From Ectothiorhodospiraceae bacterium (lineage in GTDB: Bacteria > Pseudomonadota > Gammaproteobacteria > SZUA-152): 37,848 bases of DNA. Shown piece by piece: positions 1 through 7,802 of the stretch (position 1 is its first letter; every line of letters starts with the position of its first letter). A model generated the notes under the pieces. That model did not search any database. It saw nothing but the letters and a program-made list of their open reading frames with translations, and was not told where the DNA came from. Position numbers and translations under genes: made by a program. The stretch covers positions 1 through 37,848 of the forward strand of contig NVUB02000217.1 in the NCBI GenBank assembly GCA_002401775.2, read 5' to 3'.

Positions 1-118
1 ATGGGGGATGAGCATGTAGGCACCTGCAATAAGCATCAATTAACCAATGTGTTAATGAGAATTATTGCGCTTAATGACGGATAAAAGGTATGCGCAATGA
101 CAAAGGGCGTATGCGTAG
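1..118. other. Sequence abutting the broken end of anmK
   Basis: None of the three minus-strand frames continues the AnmK protein here, so the missing C-terminal half is not recovered by a simple frame change in the visible bases. A short inverted repeat (ATTGCGC near 63-69 and GCGCAAT near 92-98) lies inside. It could be the edge of a rearrangement or a mobile element, but only 118 bases are visible and no identity can be given. Confidence 0.3.
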
Positions 119-787
119 TTAGGCTTGTTGTTGGTGACGTTGAACCCAGGCATCCATTAATACGTTGCCGGGGCCGGTATCGAAACCTGAAGTGGTTGTG
201 TCTGTTGTTGGCGAAAATGTTGACGAGAGCGTTGAAAAGGACGTTGAGTGTATCGGTAACAGCGTTACATTTGCCATGCCGCCAATATTGAGTATGACGC
301 GAGCGTGTGAGGTCGAGCCAAACACGGCAGCATGGAAAGCGGGTACCAGGGGCGCGCCTTGTCCTCCAGCGGCCATGTCGCGGCGACGAAAATCGGCGAC
401 AGTGGTGATGCCTGTGAGTTCCGCGAGAGTGTTGGGATCGCCAATTTGCAGCGTAAAGTTTTCCCCATTTTTCTGGTCTGGCCGATGCCGAATCGTCTGG
501 CCGTGGCTACCGATGGCCTGCACTTGAGATGCACTGATACCACTTTCGGTTAAAAGTTGATTAACCGCTTTGGCGAATATTGTTGCGAGCTGAATATCGA
601 GCTGACCGAGCTGTTCAATTTCGTTATCGCCCGGTGTGCACAGGGTATAAATGGCTGCTCGTATTTCAGCCGATAAGGGGAAATCAATGGCCTTGATAAG
701 GCGTGGTATGTCGTCACTGAAGTCCACCAGTGCAGCGTCAATTGCATCAAGACTGGTGCCAGACATAAGGCCGATGTAATAGGACAT
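119..787 (-). pseudogene. anmK: Truncated anhydro-N-acetylmuramic acid kinase (AnmK)
   Basis: AnmK phosphorylates and opens 1,6-anhydro-MurNAc to MurNAc-6-phosphate during peptidoglycan recycling in the cytoplasm. The N-terminal half is clear: GLMSGTSLDAID (phosphate-binding start of the ASKHA fold), IGSHGQTIRHRP, LQIGDPNTLAE, ADFRRRDMAAGGQGAPLVP, LNIGGMANVT and GFDTGPGNVLMDAW. The reading frame then stops after VQRHQQQA at residue 222, while family members are about 360-390 residues, so most of the C-terminal lobe is absent. Frames beyond the stop show no AnmK similarity, suggesting a deletion, insertion or rearrangement and not a point frameshift. It lies 62 bp downstream of the M23 peptidase gene on the same strand, as in Pseudomonas-type genomes. 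A short-variant functional protein is unlikely. An assembly break is the other explanation. Confidence 0.75.
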
Positions 788-849
788 AGTCGTTTGAGTG
801 CCGGGTAGCGAGACACGAGAGCTGGTTTTCCTCGCCTCTCGCCCCTGTG

Positions 850-2355
850 TTACTCGCCCCTGTCGTTTAAGGCTACGTTAGTGCGTTGAAGTACATCTAG
901 CTGCGCCACCAGACTTTGAGCCTTATTGAGAAAGTCTGCTTTGTATTGTGCTTTGATGGGGGCAGCATCCGGCAGACGCACGGTAAGCGGATTGCGGTGA
1001 ACGCCATTCACACGGAATTCGTAATGCAAATGTGGGCCTGTGGAGCGCCCAGTGCTACCCACATAACCAATGGTTTCTCCTTGACGGACTCGTTTACCAC
1101 GGCGGCTGCCGGGCTTAATTCTCGACATGTGTGCGTACAGTGTACTGTATTTGCCGCCGTGTTGAATAATGACGGTTTTGCCGTATCCGCCCTTGCGACC
1201 AACATAAGTGAGTTTTCCGTCGCCAGCCGCTTTGATGGGAGTGCCGCGCGGTGCCGCGTAATCAACGCCATGGTGGTTTTTTCTTTTCTTCAACGTGGGA
1301 TGGTAGCGTTTTCCGAAGCGAGAGCTGATACGGGTGAAATCCACTGGGGTGCGAATGAAAGCCTTGCGCATGCTGCGGCCATCCGGTGAATAGTAATCAG
1401 CACGGTTTTTGGCATCGACGTAGCGCACGGCGCGATAAACCTTTCCACGATTCACAAATTCTGCGGCCAGAATATTGCCATCGCGTTGTTTGTGTCCGTC
1501 GAGGTAAAGTTCTTCGTAGACGAGGGTGAAATGGTCGCCGCTGCGAATATCCAACACAAAATCGATGTCCCAGCCAAAAATACCGGCTAGCTCCATAATC
1601 AGGTTGTCAGACATACCTGCGGCCATGCCTGCCAGGAACAAAGAGGAATCGATGACTCCCGTGGTATTGGTGATACGGGACTCCATTTCACGGGTATCCG
1701 TTGCGACAACATATTCATTTTGCGCGTTGCGGCGGATGTTCAGGGTGTTGAGAGCGTCGATTTTGTATACCAGGTGTTGCAACTGGTCATTGTCGATGTG
1801 AAATGTAAACTGTTGTCCCGGCATGAGGCGTTTAAGCGCTGCGGTTGATTTGTCGGCGCGCATCACACGGTCCAATTGCTGTGGACTCAAACCTTGTCGG
1901 GCAAAAATCAGCGCAAGACTGTCACCACTTTTTACCGTAGCGGTGCGCCAGTCAATATTGTTTTCAGGAAGTTTAGGCTGAGTTTGTTTTGCACTATTTT
2001 TTGGTTGAGAAAAGGTTGGTTTTTCACGGGTACCTGTGCCGTTACCTGCGCTGCCTTGAGGGATAGCTAAGGGCAGAGTGATTCGAGTAGCCGGAGCGGT
2101 AATGGTTTCTGAACTGATGTCCAGGGCCGTGTTAGGAGCAAGAACCAGTGCTTCGTTACGAGTGGCTTTGGCATTATCGGTGCTCAAAAAGAAAATGCTG
2201 CCGAGTATAGCGATACTGGCGGCTAATCCCATCCAATGGACTTTTCCGTTTCTCAGGTTATGTCCATTATTAAAGGTGTTGATGGCACTGTTGGCTTGCG
2301 AGGATTTGTAGTCCCTCGACATGACTGATCTGTGGCGGTTTTGATGGTTGCTCAT
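850..2355 (-). CDS. MepM-like murein DD-endopeptidase (M23 family)
   Basis: A zinc metallopeptidase expected to cleave peptide cross-links in peptidoglycan in the periplasm. The 501-residue product has one N-terminal membrane segment (about residues 41-58, VHWMGLAASIAILGSIFFLS), a LysM/OapA-like segment (about 135-185, TVKSGDSLALIFARQGLS), a linker domain and a C-terminal M23 domain. Zinc-site motifs are HHGVDYA (H361, D365) and HLHYEF (H442, H444), so the domain looks catalytically complete. Length and order match the MepM/YebA type found beside tyrS and anmK in many gammaproteobacteria. The start lacks a clear Shine-Dalgarno; a second ATG at residue 12 is possible and would not affect the membrane anchor. 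Confidence 0.93.
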   Translation of the reverse strand: MSNHQNRHRSVMSRDYKSSQANSAINTFNNGHNLRNGKVHWMGLAASIAILGSIFFLSTDNAKATRNEALVLAPNTALDISSETITAPATRITLPLAIPQGSAGNGTGTREKPTFSQPKNSAKQTQPKLPENNIDWRTATVKSGDSLALIFARQGLSPQQLDRVMRADKSTAALKRLMPGQQFTFHIDNDQLQHLVYKIDALNTLNIRRNAQNEYVVATDTREMESRITNTTGVIDSSLFLAGMAAGMSDNLIMELAGIFGWDIDFVLDIRSGDHFTLVYEELYLDGHKQRDGNILAAEFVNRGKVYRAVRYVDAKNRADYYSPDGRSMRKAFIRTPVDFTRISSRFGKRYHPTLKKRKNHHGVDYAAPRGTPIKAAGDGKLTYVGRKGGYGKTVIIQHGGKYSTLYAHMSRIKPGSRRGKRVRQGETIGYVGSTGRSTGPHLHYEFRVNGVHRNPLTVRLPDAAPIKAQYKADFLNKAQSLVAQLDVLQRTNVALNDRGE

Positions 2356-2702
2356 AATTTTATTACGGTTTGTAAGTTACTAACGCTGGTACGGCGAAAA
2401 CGTATTGTATGAAAAGTGGCCTAAAATTGCAGGGCTGTCTGATTACTATCAGGTTATATATCGGCCAGTAATGGTAGTCAATGAACAAAATTGGGCAGTT
2501 ATTGTACAAAAAAGTGTGAAATATTCGAGGTTTAGACAATTTATTATCGTGTTTTTCGAGTATTTCCTGCCGGTTTGCCCAATCATAATCCAGGCGTAAC
2601 GTTCTGGCTAGAATAAGTGTGGCCGTGAGTGACTTGCAAGATAATAACAGGAGAGATGGCAGGCATTAAAACCTGATGTGGGCGAGGCATCGGCGCGCGT
2701 AA
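2356..2702. other. Intergenic region between M23 peptidase and GGDEF genes
   Basis: No convincing gene. It is AT-rich in the part next to the peptidase start, where a minus-strand promoter would be expected, and ends in GC-rich sequence after the GGDEF stop. A 64-codon plus-strand frame at 2405-2599 has no ribosome site or recognisable motif and is treated as chance. Confidence 0.4.
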
Positions 2703-3701
2703 TTAATCGCTGTCTTGATCAAGTCCGGGGTAGTAGACCGTCGTACAGTTACGCCCACTGTCTTTGGATTTATATAACCCAAGGTCAGCTTCGGCAATGA
2801 GTTGTGCATAGGCCTGCGTTTTTTCATTAATTTCAGTAACACCCAAGCTAATGGCAATAGTCAGGCTGTCGCCTTCAGCGTCAATGGGCTCGGCGTTGAC
2901 GGCGATGCGAAGGCGTTCTGCGAGAATTTCAGCGCCTTTAATATCCGTTTCCGGTAGTACGATGATAAATTCTTCACCGCCATAGCGACCCAGGATGTCA
3001 GTCCCCCTTAGCCCGTCTGTAAGGCGTTGGGAAACGATACGCAATACCTCGTCACCGGCAAGATGGCCGTGATTGTCATTGACCAGTTTGAAAAAATCGA
3101 TGTCAGTGAGAATCACTGACAGGTTGTTGCCATACCGCCTGGCACGATCAAACTCGGTGGACAGCGTTTCTTCAATGTAGCGGCGGTTAAAGAGCTGTGT
3201 GAGGCCGTCACGATTGCTCATTTCTCGTAGCTTTTCCGTGGTTTCTTCCAGCTTTAATTGGTAAATGCTGGTGTCTGTGGCATCAAACAGCGTAAAACAT
3301 ACGAACTGTACTTCGCCTGCCTCATCTTTTACCGGCATCAATGTACAATCTTGTCGCATACAATCAACGCCGCCGGTAACGGGTCGATTGTGAGCAAATT
3401 TGAACAGATAAGGACGTTGTTCCCAGGAAGTAAATGAGAAATTTTTAAGGATCATCAGGTTTTCAATCTTTCGATCCAGCCATTTTTGGGGGAGTTCAGG
3501 GAAGGCTTCAAACAGATTGTGGCCCACCACTGTGTCGGCCTTGCGCTCACTGTGGATTTCCATGAACTGGTTCCACAAGACAATCTCACGCTCGCGGTTG
3601 ATGACAAAAATACCCACATGGGCACGATCAACGATGAAGTTCAGCAATTGAGCGACGCCACCGTTTTCTGGTTTTTGGGACTGGCTTGGGTCGTCTGGCA
3701 T
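2703..3701 (-). CDS. PAS-GGDEF diguanylate cyclase
   Basis: Predicted to make cyclic di-GMP from two GTP. From the chosen ATG the product is 332 residues: a PAS domain (about 15-150, starting VAQLLNFIVDRAHVGIFVIN), a short linker coiled coil (QLKLEETTEKLREMSNRDGL) and a GGDEF domain to about residue 320. The active-site signature is GGEEF in LGRYGGEEFIIVLPE, preceded five residues earlier by RGTD, which fits the RxxD inhibitory product-binding site. There is no membrane segment, so it is cytoplasmic. The frame extends upstream to 3830, but that part lies inside the inserted 215-bp element; removing it would put this ATG about 40 bp after the phosphatase stop, so I prefer 3701. No strong Shine-Dalgarno is visible; 3752 (inside the element) is an alternative start. 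Confidence 0.9.
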   Translation of the reverse strand: MPDDPSQSQKPENGGVAQLLNFIVDRAHVGIFVINREREIVLWNQFMEIHSERKADTVVGHNLFEAFPELPQKWLDRKIENLMILKNFSFTSWEQRPYLFKFAHNRPVTGGVDCMRQDCTLMPVKDEAGEVQFVCFTLFDATDTSIYQLKLEETTEKLREMSNRDGLTQLFNRRYIEETLSTEFDRARRYGNNLSVILTDIDFFKLVNDNHGHLAGDEVLRIVSQRLTDGLRGTDILGRYGGEEFIIVLPETDIKGAEILAERLRIAVNAEPIDAEGDSLTIAISLGVTEINEKTQAYAQLIAEADLGLYKSKDSGRNCTTVYYPGLDQDSD

Positions 3702-3734
3702 AACGTAGACAGGGCCTTGTTGTCGGAATGGTTC

Positions 3735-3949
3735 TCTAGTGTAGTGCGTCATATAAAACGTGCATATAGAAAGCCAGTCAAGGCGTGAGTGCAAGGCGCA
3801 GGCTGCTGGGAATGGCCGCTCCCTTTCCAAAGTCTGTAACGCGGCAATCGCGCCTTGACTGGCTACCCAGAGGGCGAGGTAAGGTTTTTGGACTCTGCTC
3901 CAGCTTTATCGGGTCTATATGTGCGTTTTATATGACGCACTGCACTAGA
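3735..3949. mobile_element. 215-bp MITE-like element with 36-bp terminal inverted repeats
   Basis: The ends 3735-3770 and 3914-3949 are inverted copies matching at about 33 of 36 positions; both begin TCTAGTG and share AGTGCGTCATATAAAACG. A second inverted pair, 3772-3785 and 3851-3864 (AGCCAGTCAAGGCG and its complement), forms an inner hairpin. No transposase is encoded. CTAG occurs at both tips (3736-3739, 3945-3948), compatible with a CTAG or TA target duplication. The right CTAG contains the TAG stop of the CheC-like gene, so the insertion falls on the stop without changing the protein. Confidence 0.8.
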
Positions 3950-4559
3950 TACCGTCCATGAATTCGTCAAGGATACCGCGCAGGGTGTCGATGGCTTCTT
4001 CCGTCATGAACATGAGTAAATGGCATTTAAAATCACGACCTTCCACGGTGAAGTTGACCTCCATGAGCAAGGCATGTGACCAGGATAGCTGTTCAGGGAC
4101 TAGTACCTGATCCAGAGGCTTGCGTTCAGCCATTAACGAAGGAGCAGAAAAACTGAGATCGGTCTCCAGCGTTTCAGAAATCCCATTAATAATCGCACCG
4201 ACCAGAAGATTGGCCACTTCCAACAATAATTCCTGTTCCGCGGATTGATCCAGGTCTGTGTCGTAGCCCATTAGGTCGGCCAGATCATCGGCACCGGCCT
4301 GAGCAAAAATAACGATGGCTTCCCCGCGCAATGAATTAGAAAAAGCTTGTCGGACAGCGGAAACTTCCGCATTGGTATCCACCATACCGGTGACGGTACT
4401 GATGACATCATCGACGGTCACCAGACGGATGCGGGGCACCGATAACTCGACAAAATTACCCAAAATGCGAGCCAGTGAGTCGCCCGCTTGTCCCATGGCA
4501 ATGTTGACAACCTCTTGCAAGGCATCGTTTTGGTCTTCCGTATAGGGTTTCATGGTCAT
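3945..4559 (-). CDS. CheC/CheX-type response-regulator phosphatase
   Basis: Predicted to dephosphorylate a CheY-like receiver. Two helices carry the CheC signature (D/S)-x3-E-x2-N-x22-P: the first is D-ALQ-E-VV-N followed exactly 22 residues later by P, the second is E-LLL-E-VA-N with P again 22 residues on. The first fits fully; the second has Glu in place of the leading Asp/Ser but keeps E, N and P, so the protein may have two working sites as in CheC. About 204 residues from the ATG at 4559, ten bases past the stop of the CheY-like gene; a longer start at 4580 would overlap it. The final TAG coincides with the edge of the inserted element at 3735-3949. The neighbouring receiver is the obvious substrate. 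Confidence 0.85.
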   Translation of the reverse strand: MTMKPYTEDQNDALQEVVNIAMGQAGDSLARILGNFVELSVPRIRLVTVDDVISTVTGMVDTNAEVSAVRQAFSNSLRGEAIVIFAQAGADDLADLMGYDTDLDQSAEQELLLEVANLLVGAIINGISETLETDLSFSAPSLMAERKPLDQVLVPEQLSWSHALLMEVNFTVEGRDFKCHLLMFMTEEAIDTLRGILDEFMDGI

Positions 4560-4566
4560 AACTGGC

Positions 4567-4932
4567 CTAGATGATCCCATATTCGCGTAAGACGTTTTCG
4601 ATATCCGTTGTTTTCACTGGTTTTTTGATAAAAGCCATGGCACCGAGTTTTTTGACACGCGCTTGCGCCTCGGGCTGAATATCTGCGGAAATGACAATGA
4701 CAAAGGTATTGAGTTGTTCTTTTTGGAGTTGTTCCAGCACTTCGTAACCGTCCATTACCGGCATGGTCAGGTCAAGAAACATGACCTCCGCTTTGCCTTC
4801 CCGGTATGCCGTCATAGCCTCTTTGCCATGTTCTGCCTGTGTGATATCGACCTTCCAATGGGTGGGTAAGGCGCGGATCACCATCTTTCGGGAAATTTTG
4901 GAGTCATCGACGACGGTAATGGGGACTGCCAT
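4567..4932 (-). CDS. CheY-like single-domain response regulator
   Basis: A 121-residue stand-alone receiver. Acidic pair D9-D10, phosphoacceptor D54 (MFLDLTMP), conserved S82 (ISAD) and K104 (IKKP) are all present, so it should be phosphorylated and undergo the usual switch. No output domain, so it acts by protein contact. A good Shine-Dalgarno (AAGGAAA) precedes the ATG. It is the first gene of a minus-strand set with the CheC-like phosphatase and PAS-GGDEF protein, implying a phosphorylation-controlled input to cyclic di-GMP synthesis. The cognate kinase is not in the window. The set is not a standard flagellar chemotaxis cluster. Confidence 0.92.
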   Translation of the reverse strand: MAVPITVVDDSKISRKMVIRALPTHWKVDITQAEHGKEAMTAYREGKAEVMFLDLTMPVMDGYEVLEQLQKEQLNTFVIVISADIQPEAQARVKKLGAMAFIKKPVKTTDIENVLREYGII

Positions 4933-5256
4933 AAACTGTTTTCCTTGCTGGAACCGTTGACGGAACCCATGTTGCCCAAGCTGCGTTGCTCAAGTTGCCT
5001 GTTAAGACGTATGAGTGCCAGATGTCTGCAAAGATTATCGGCAGGACATTGGCAGGCTTTAATAAGAATACTTCAGAGTATAGCGGGAGATTCCGGTCGA
5101 TGAACGGGTTGTATTGCGTACAATTTAGTGGCGTAAAATCGCCACAGCCTGTGATTGGATATACGGTATAATTACTGCCAATAGCACCGAAAATAAATAG
5201 TAGCGCAACGAAATCGCAACGAAATATAGCGCAGTTAACCCTTAGAAGGATGAACG
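4933..5256. other. Divergent intergenic region upstream of tyrS
   Basis: Separates the minus-strand cheY-like gene from tyrS. A perfect TATAAT at 5167-5172 is a likely -10 element for tyrS, although no good -35 is seen at 16-18 bp spacing. A small palindrome GGCG-taaaat-CGCC (5130-5143) lies just upstream. No T-box or other leader RNA is recognised. Confidence 0.4.
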
Positions 5257-6456
5257 ATGTCAGCAGTAAATGAAGCTCTGGAACTCATTAAACGCGGAGC
5301 GGATGAAATTTTGCTCGAAACCGAGCTTAAAACCAAACTGGAACGCGGTAAACCCCTGCGAATAAAGGCTGGCTTTGACCCCACGGCCCCGGATCTACAT
5401 CTGGGCCATACCGTGCTCATTAACAAGTTGCGTCAGTTTCAAGAGCTCGGCCATGATATTTTGTTTTTGATCGGTGATTTTACCGGCATGATCGGTGATC
5501 CCACCGGTAAAAGCGCCACCCGGCCGCCATTGACGCCAGAGCAGGTGGCAGACAATGCCAAAACCTATCAACAGCAAATATTCAAGATTTTGGACTCGGA
5601 TAAAACCCAGGTCATGTTCAATTCCGAGTGGATGGGCAAGATGGGCACGGCCGGGCTAATCCAGCTTGCCGCTCGCCATACGGTAGCGCGGATGCTGGAA
5701 CGTGATGACTTTTCCAAACGCTATAAAGGTGGCCAGCCCATCGCCATCCACGAATTCCTGTATCCACTGATCCAGGGTTATGACTCAGTAGCGATGAAGG
5801 CCGATGTGGAATTGGGGGGTACGGATCAAAAGTTCAACTTGCTTGTCGGCCGTGAACTGCAAAAACAGTACCAGCAGGAACAACAGGTGGTACTCACCAT
5901 GCCGCTGTTGGAAGGCTTGGATGGGGTACAGAAAATGTCCAAATCGCTGGGCAATTATATCGGCATTGATGAAGCCCCTGAAGAAATGTTTGGCAAACTC
6001 ATGTCCATCTCTGATGAACTGATGTGGCGATATTTTGAATTGTTAAGCTTTCGCCCCATGACAGAAATTACAGGCCTTAAACGTCAGGTAGATGAAGGCA
6101 CTAACCCGCGCGACATCAAATTTCTGTTGTGCGAAGAAATTATCACACGTTTTCATGATCAGGCCGCCGCCAACAAAGCTAAAGAATCATTTATTGCCCG
6201 TTTCCAAAAAGGTGCAATGCCAGATGATATGCCAGAACTTGAAATTGCCGCGCCCGATGGCAAGATCGCCATTGCCAACTTATTAAAACAAGCGGACTTA
6301 GTGAAAAGCACCTCCGATGCTATACGAATGATTAAACAAGGTGCCGTGCGCATCGATGGAGAGCGCATAGAAGATAACAAACTGAGCATTGCCGCAGGTA
6401 CCGTCCATGTATACCAGGTAGGCAAACGTCGCTTTGCACGTATTACGGTTGTTTAA
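5257..6456 (+). CDS. tyrS: Tyrosyl-tRNA synthetase
   Basis: Charges tRNA-Tyr with tyrosine. The 399-residue protein has the class I signatures HLGH (48-51) and KMSKS (226-230), the [13 protein letters not shown] entry motif, [17 protein letters not shown], and a C-terminal S4-like RNA-binding domain (about 335-395: [16 protein letters not shown]). The HLGH/KMSKS spacing and length fit the TyrZ-like subgroup common in Pseudomonas-type gammaproteobacteria. The ATG is preceded by AGAAGGATGAACG, a good ribosome site. It is divergent from the M23/anmK genes as in related genomes, but here the signalling genes lie between them. Confidence 0.97.
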   Translation: MSAVNEALELIKRGADEILLETELKTKLERGKPLRIKAGFDPTAPDLHLGHTVLINKLRQFQELGHDILFLIGDFTGMIGDPTGKSATRPPLTPEQVADNAKTYQQQIFKILDSDKTQVMFNSEWMGKMGTAGLIQLAARHTVARMLERDDFSKRYKGGQPIAIHEFLYPLIQGYDSVAMKADVELGGTDQKFNLLVGRELQKQYQQEQQVVLTMPLLEGLDGVQKMSKSLGNYIGIDEAPEEMFGKLMSISDELMWRYFELLSFRPMTEITGLKRQVDEGTNPRDIKFLLCEEIITRFHDQAAANKAKESFIARFQKGAMPDDMPELEIAAPDGKIAIANLLKQADLVKSTSDAIRMIKQGAVRIDGERIEDNKLSIAAGTVHVYQVGKRRFARITVV

Positions 6457-6583
6457 CACGGGGTGTTTTCGGTTGTTTTACACCCATGGGAACTCATGCT
6501 ACTGATTCATTAGTAAGTGCGCGCTTATCCAACATTTGCCTATCTCCGTTAGATTGTAATATTCAAATCTCAGGAACAAACTT

Positions 6584-6694
6584 ATGTCAGAGCCTGGAAC
6601 CGGTCTGTTAGCAAGCGGTGTAGAAATGTATCCTTTCGTAACCGATAACAGTGTTGGCCCGTTAATAAAATTTCGCACGCCGCAGTTTACTTAA
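6584..6694 (+). CDS. Possible small protein of 36 residues (uncertain)
   Basis: ATG preceded by AGGA at suitable spacing, then 36 codons beginning MSEPGTGLLASGVEMYPFV and ending KFRTPQFT. The composition looks protein-like and there is no membrane segment. No family is recognised. It may be a real microprotein, the remnant of a larger gene, or chance. Confidence 0.2.
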   Translation: MSEPGTGLLASGVEMYPFVTDNSVGPLIKFRTPQFT

Positions 6695-6762
6695 GTGCAC
6701 TGGCTTATATAGCATGCAACAGGATTGATTCGATTCGAATTCTTAAATTACCCCCTTTCTTT

Positions 6763-6837
6763 CGTCATTCCGGACTTGACCCGGAATCCAGTATTACTGG
6801 TGACCACTACAACGACATTTTGGATGCCGGAATGACG
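6763..6837. repeat. Palindromic intergenic repeat, CGTCATTCCGG family, copy 1
   Basis: Starts CGTCATTCCGG and ends GCCGGAATGACG, giving a roughly 75-base imperfect hairpin with an internal GGAATCCAG. Related copies are at 18340-18440, 25794-25883 and (decayed) 32929-33003. All lie between genes. Confidence 0.75.
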
Positions 6838-6962
6838 GATGGTGTGGGTTTTTGACTTAACTTCGTGCCATTCGGGTCAGGCCCGGTAAAACGATAACAA
6901 GTTAACGGACCCGCAAAACGTTTTGGATTCACGGTTCCCTCCTTTTATGTTCTCCAATACTC

Positions 6963-6990
6963 TCGCAAAGGCGCAAAGCACGCCAAGAGA
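6963..6990. repeat. CGCAAAGG-type dispersed repeat, copy 1
   Basis: TCGCAAAGGCGCAAAGCACG followed by CCAAGAG resembles the sequences at about 11629-11663 and, in inverse orientation, about 18498-18541. This class of CGCAAAGGC-rich repeat occurs between genes in many bacteria. No coding function is evident. Confidence 0.5.
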
Positions 6991-7230
6991 TAGGCCGTTA
7001 AGCACGGATAAAAATAGTAGTTTACGTAATCTTACGTGCCTGGTGGCTTTGTGAGACGCCATGATAAATTGAAGTCGCGTGCTAAATATGCCTTAAAAGC
7101 CATAAATACAGCGTTTTAGCGTCGATAATATGCCATGAGAAGATCAATGCCACCATCGCGATTTCCGTTAATTAATCCACATAAAAGCGGGCATATAATC
7201 ATTCGCGATTGAGTTATCGAAAACTATCAC

Positions 7231-7259
7231 TTCCGCTGACATGAAGGCGCTGCTATCTT
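7231..7259 (+). promoter_or_regulatory. Predicted promoter of small RNA A
   Basis: Extended -10 TGCTATCTT (7251-7259) with a shared upstream block AACTATCACTTCC ending at 7234. The equivalent block before RNA B sits exactly the same distance (23 bases from TTCC to the -10 hexamer). The -35 match to TTGACA is poor, so an activator or another sigma factor may be needed. Predicted start near A7266. Confidence 0.5.
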
Positions 7260-7265
7260 AAAAAC

Positions 7266-7340
7266 ACTCCAAACAAACCCCCTATTTGTTTGAACCCAAG
7301 CCGCCATCTTCCCCCCCCCTTAGGATGGCGGCGTTTTTTT
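7266..7340 (+). ncRNA. Predicted small RNA A (C-rich-loop sibling RNA)
   Basis: About 75 nt. After a few leader bases it has an 8-bp hairpin CAAACAAA (7270-7277) / TTTGTTTG (7285-7292) with loop CCCCCTA, then AACCCAA, then an intrinsic terminator: 9-bp stem GCCGCCATC (7300-7308) / GATGGCGGC (7324-7332) with a loop containing nine C, and a run of seven T. RNA B, about 350 bp away, repeats the same order. The conserved C-rich loop could pair with Shine-Dalgarno sequences (G-rich), as in known base-pairing sRNAs, but no target is shown. No reading frame in it is credible. I do not recognise the family. Confidence 0.6.
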
Positions 7341-7582
7341 GTCCTCGATTTGGCGATAGTCGACTTTTTCATTGCAATAGCAGGCTACCTTGGTATTCCC
7401 GTATGGACTTAGAGAGTGATTTGGGAGAGTGATTTGGTGAAATTGCTATTTTATGACGCGAAAAGGCGTTGAATGATCCGAAATAGAAACCGGTATTTGT
7501 GGCGGGTAATACTACTGATTTGTATGGGTATATAAAAGTAGTCTATATAAGGAAAACAGATATTTTTATAAAAAACTATCAT

Positions 7583-7611
7583 TTCCAGTTAATAAAAAGT
7601 CTTGCTATATT
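7583..7611 (+). promoter_or_regulatory. Predicted promoter of small RNA B
   Basis: Extended -10 TGCTATATT (7603-7611) and upstream block AACTATCATTTCC ending at 7586, same geometry as the promoter of RNA A. Predicted start near A7618. Confidence 0.5.
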
Positions 7612-7617
7612 CAACTC

Positions 7618-7684
7618 ACTTCCAAACAAACCCCCTATTTTGTTTGAACCCAACCGCGATACGCATGTAACGCGGTTTTTTTTT
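7618..7684 (+). ncRNA. Predicted small RNA B (sibling of RNA A)
   Basis: About 67 nt. It repeats the A architecture: hairpin CAAACAAA (7623-7630) / TTTGTTTG (7639-7646) with loop CCCCCTAT, then AACCCAA, then a different terminator with stem AACCGCG (7652-7658) / CGCGGTT (7671-7677) and a run of nine T. The 5' hairpin and promoter are conserved while the terminator stem and loop have diverged, the pattern expected for duplicated sRNA genes whose first half is the functional part. A 74-codon frame crossing it is not believable as protein. Confidence 0.6.
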
Positions 7685-7802
7685 GCCTGCGAAAAAATCG
7701 TCGCAAACTGGGGCGTTGCTTGAGAATTTATGTAAAATTCGATAGGAATGTGGGGGTAAAGACGTTCAGCGGTGTTGTTTTCCGTCACTCCGAGATGTGA
7801 TA

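Larger units (their letters stand above)
6457..7230. other. Long gene-poor region after tyrS
   Basis: No convincing protein gene. It contains a possible 36-codon reading frame (6584-6694), a palindromic repeat (6763-6837) and a CGCAAAGG-type repeat (about 6963-6990), described separately. The remaining bases are AT-rich. I looked for rRNA genes, which follow tyrS in some gammaproteobacteria, and saw none. Confidence 0.5.

Noticed and set aside
3702-3830. Longer start of the PAS-GGDEF protein
   Set aside because: These codons are from the inserted element; the pre-insertion gene would begin at 3701.
6877-7062. 61-codon minus-strand frame
   Set aside because: It is built on a dispersed CGCAAAGG repeat and has no ribosome site or motif.
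6457-7230. rRNA operon after tyrS
   Set aside because: No 16S, 23S or 5S sequence was recognised in the gene-poor stretch.
7266-7684. RsmY/CsrB-type RNA controlled by the GacA-like regulator
   Set aside because: Neither unit has repeated GGA motifs in loops, and no GacA box (TGTAAG-N6-CTTACA) is visible before them.
7499-7788. Overlapping reading frames of 74 (plus) and 69 (minus) codons around small RNA B
   Set aside because: They run through a terminator and a conserved RNA hairpin, lack ribosome sites and show no protein motif.
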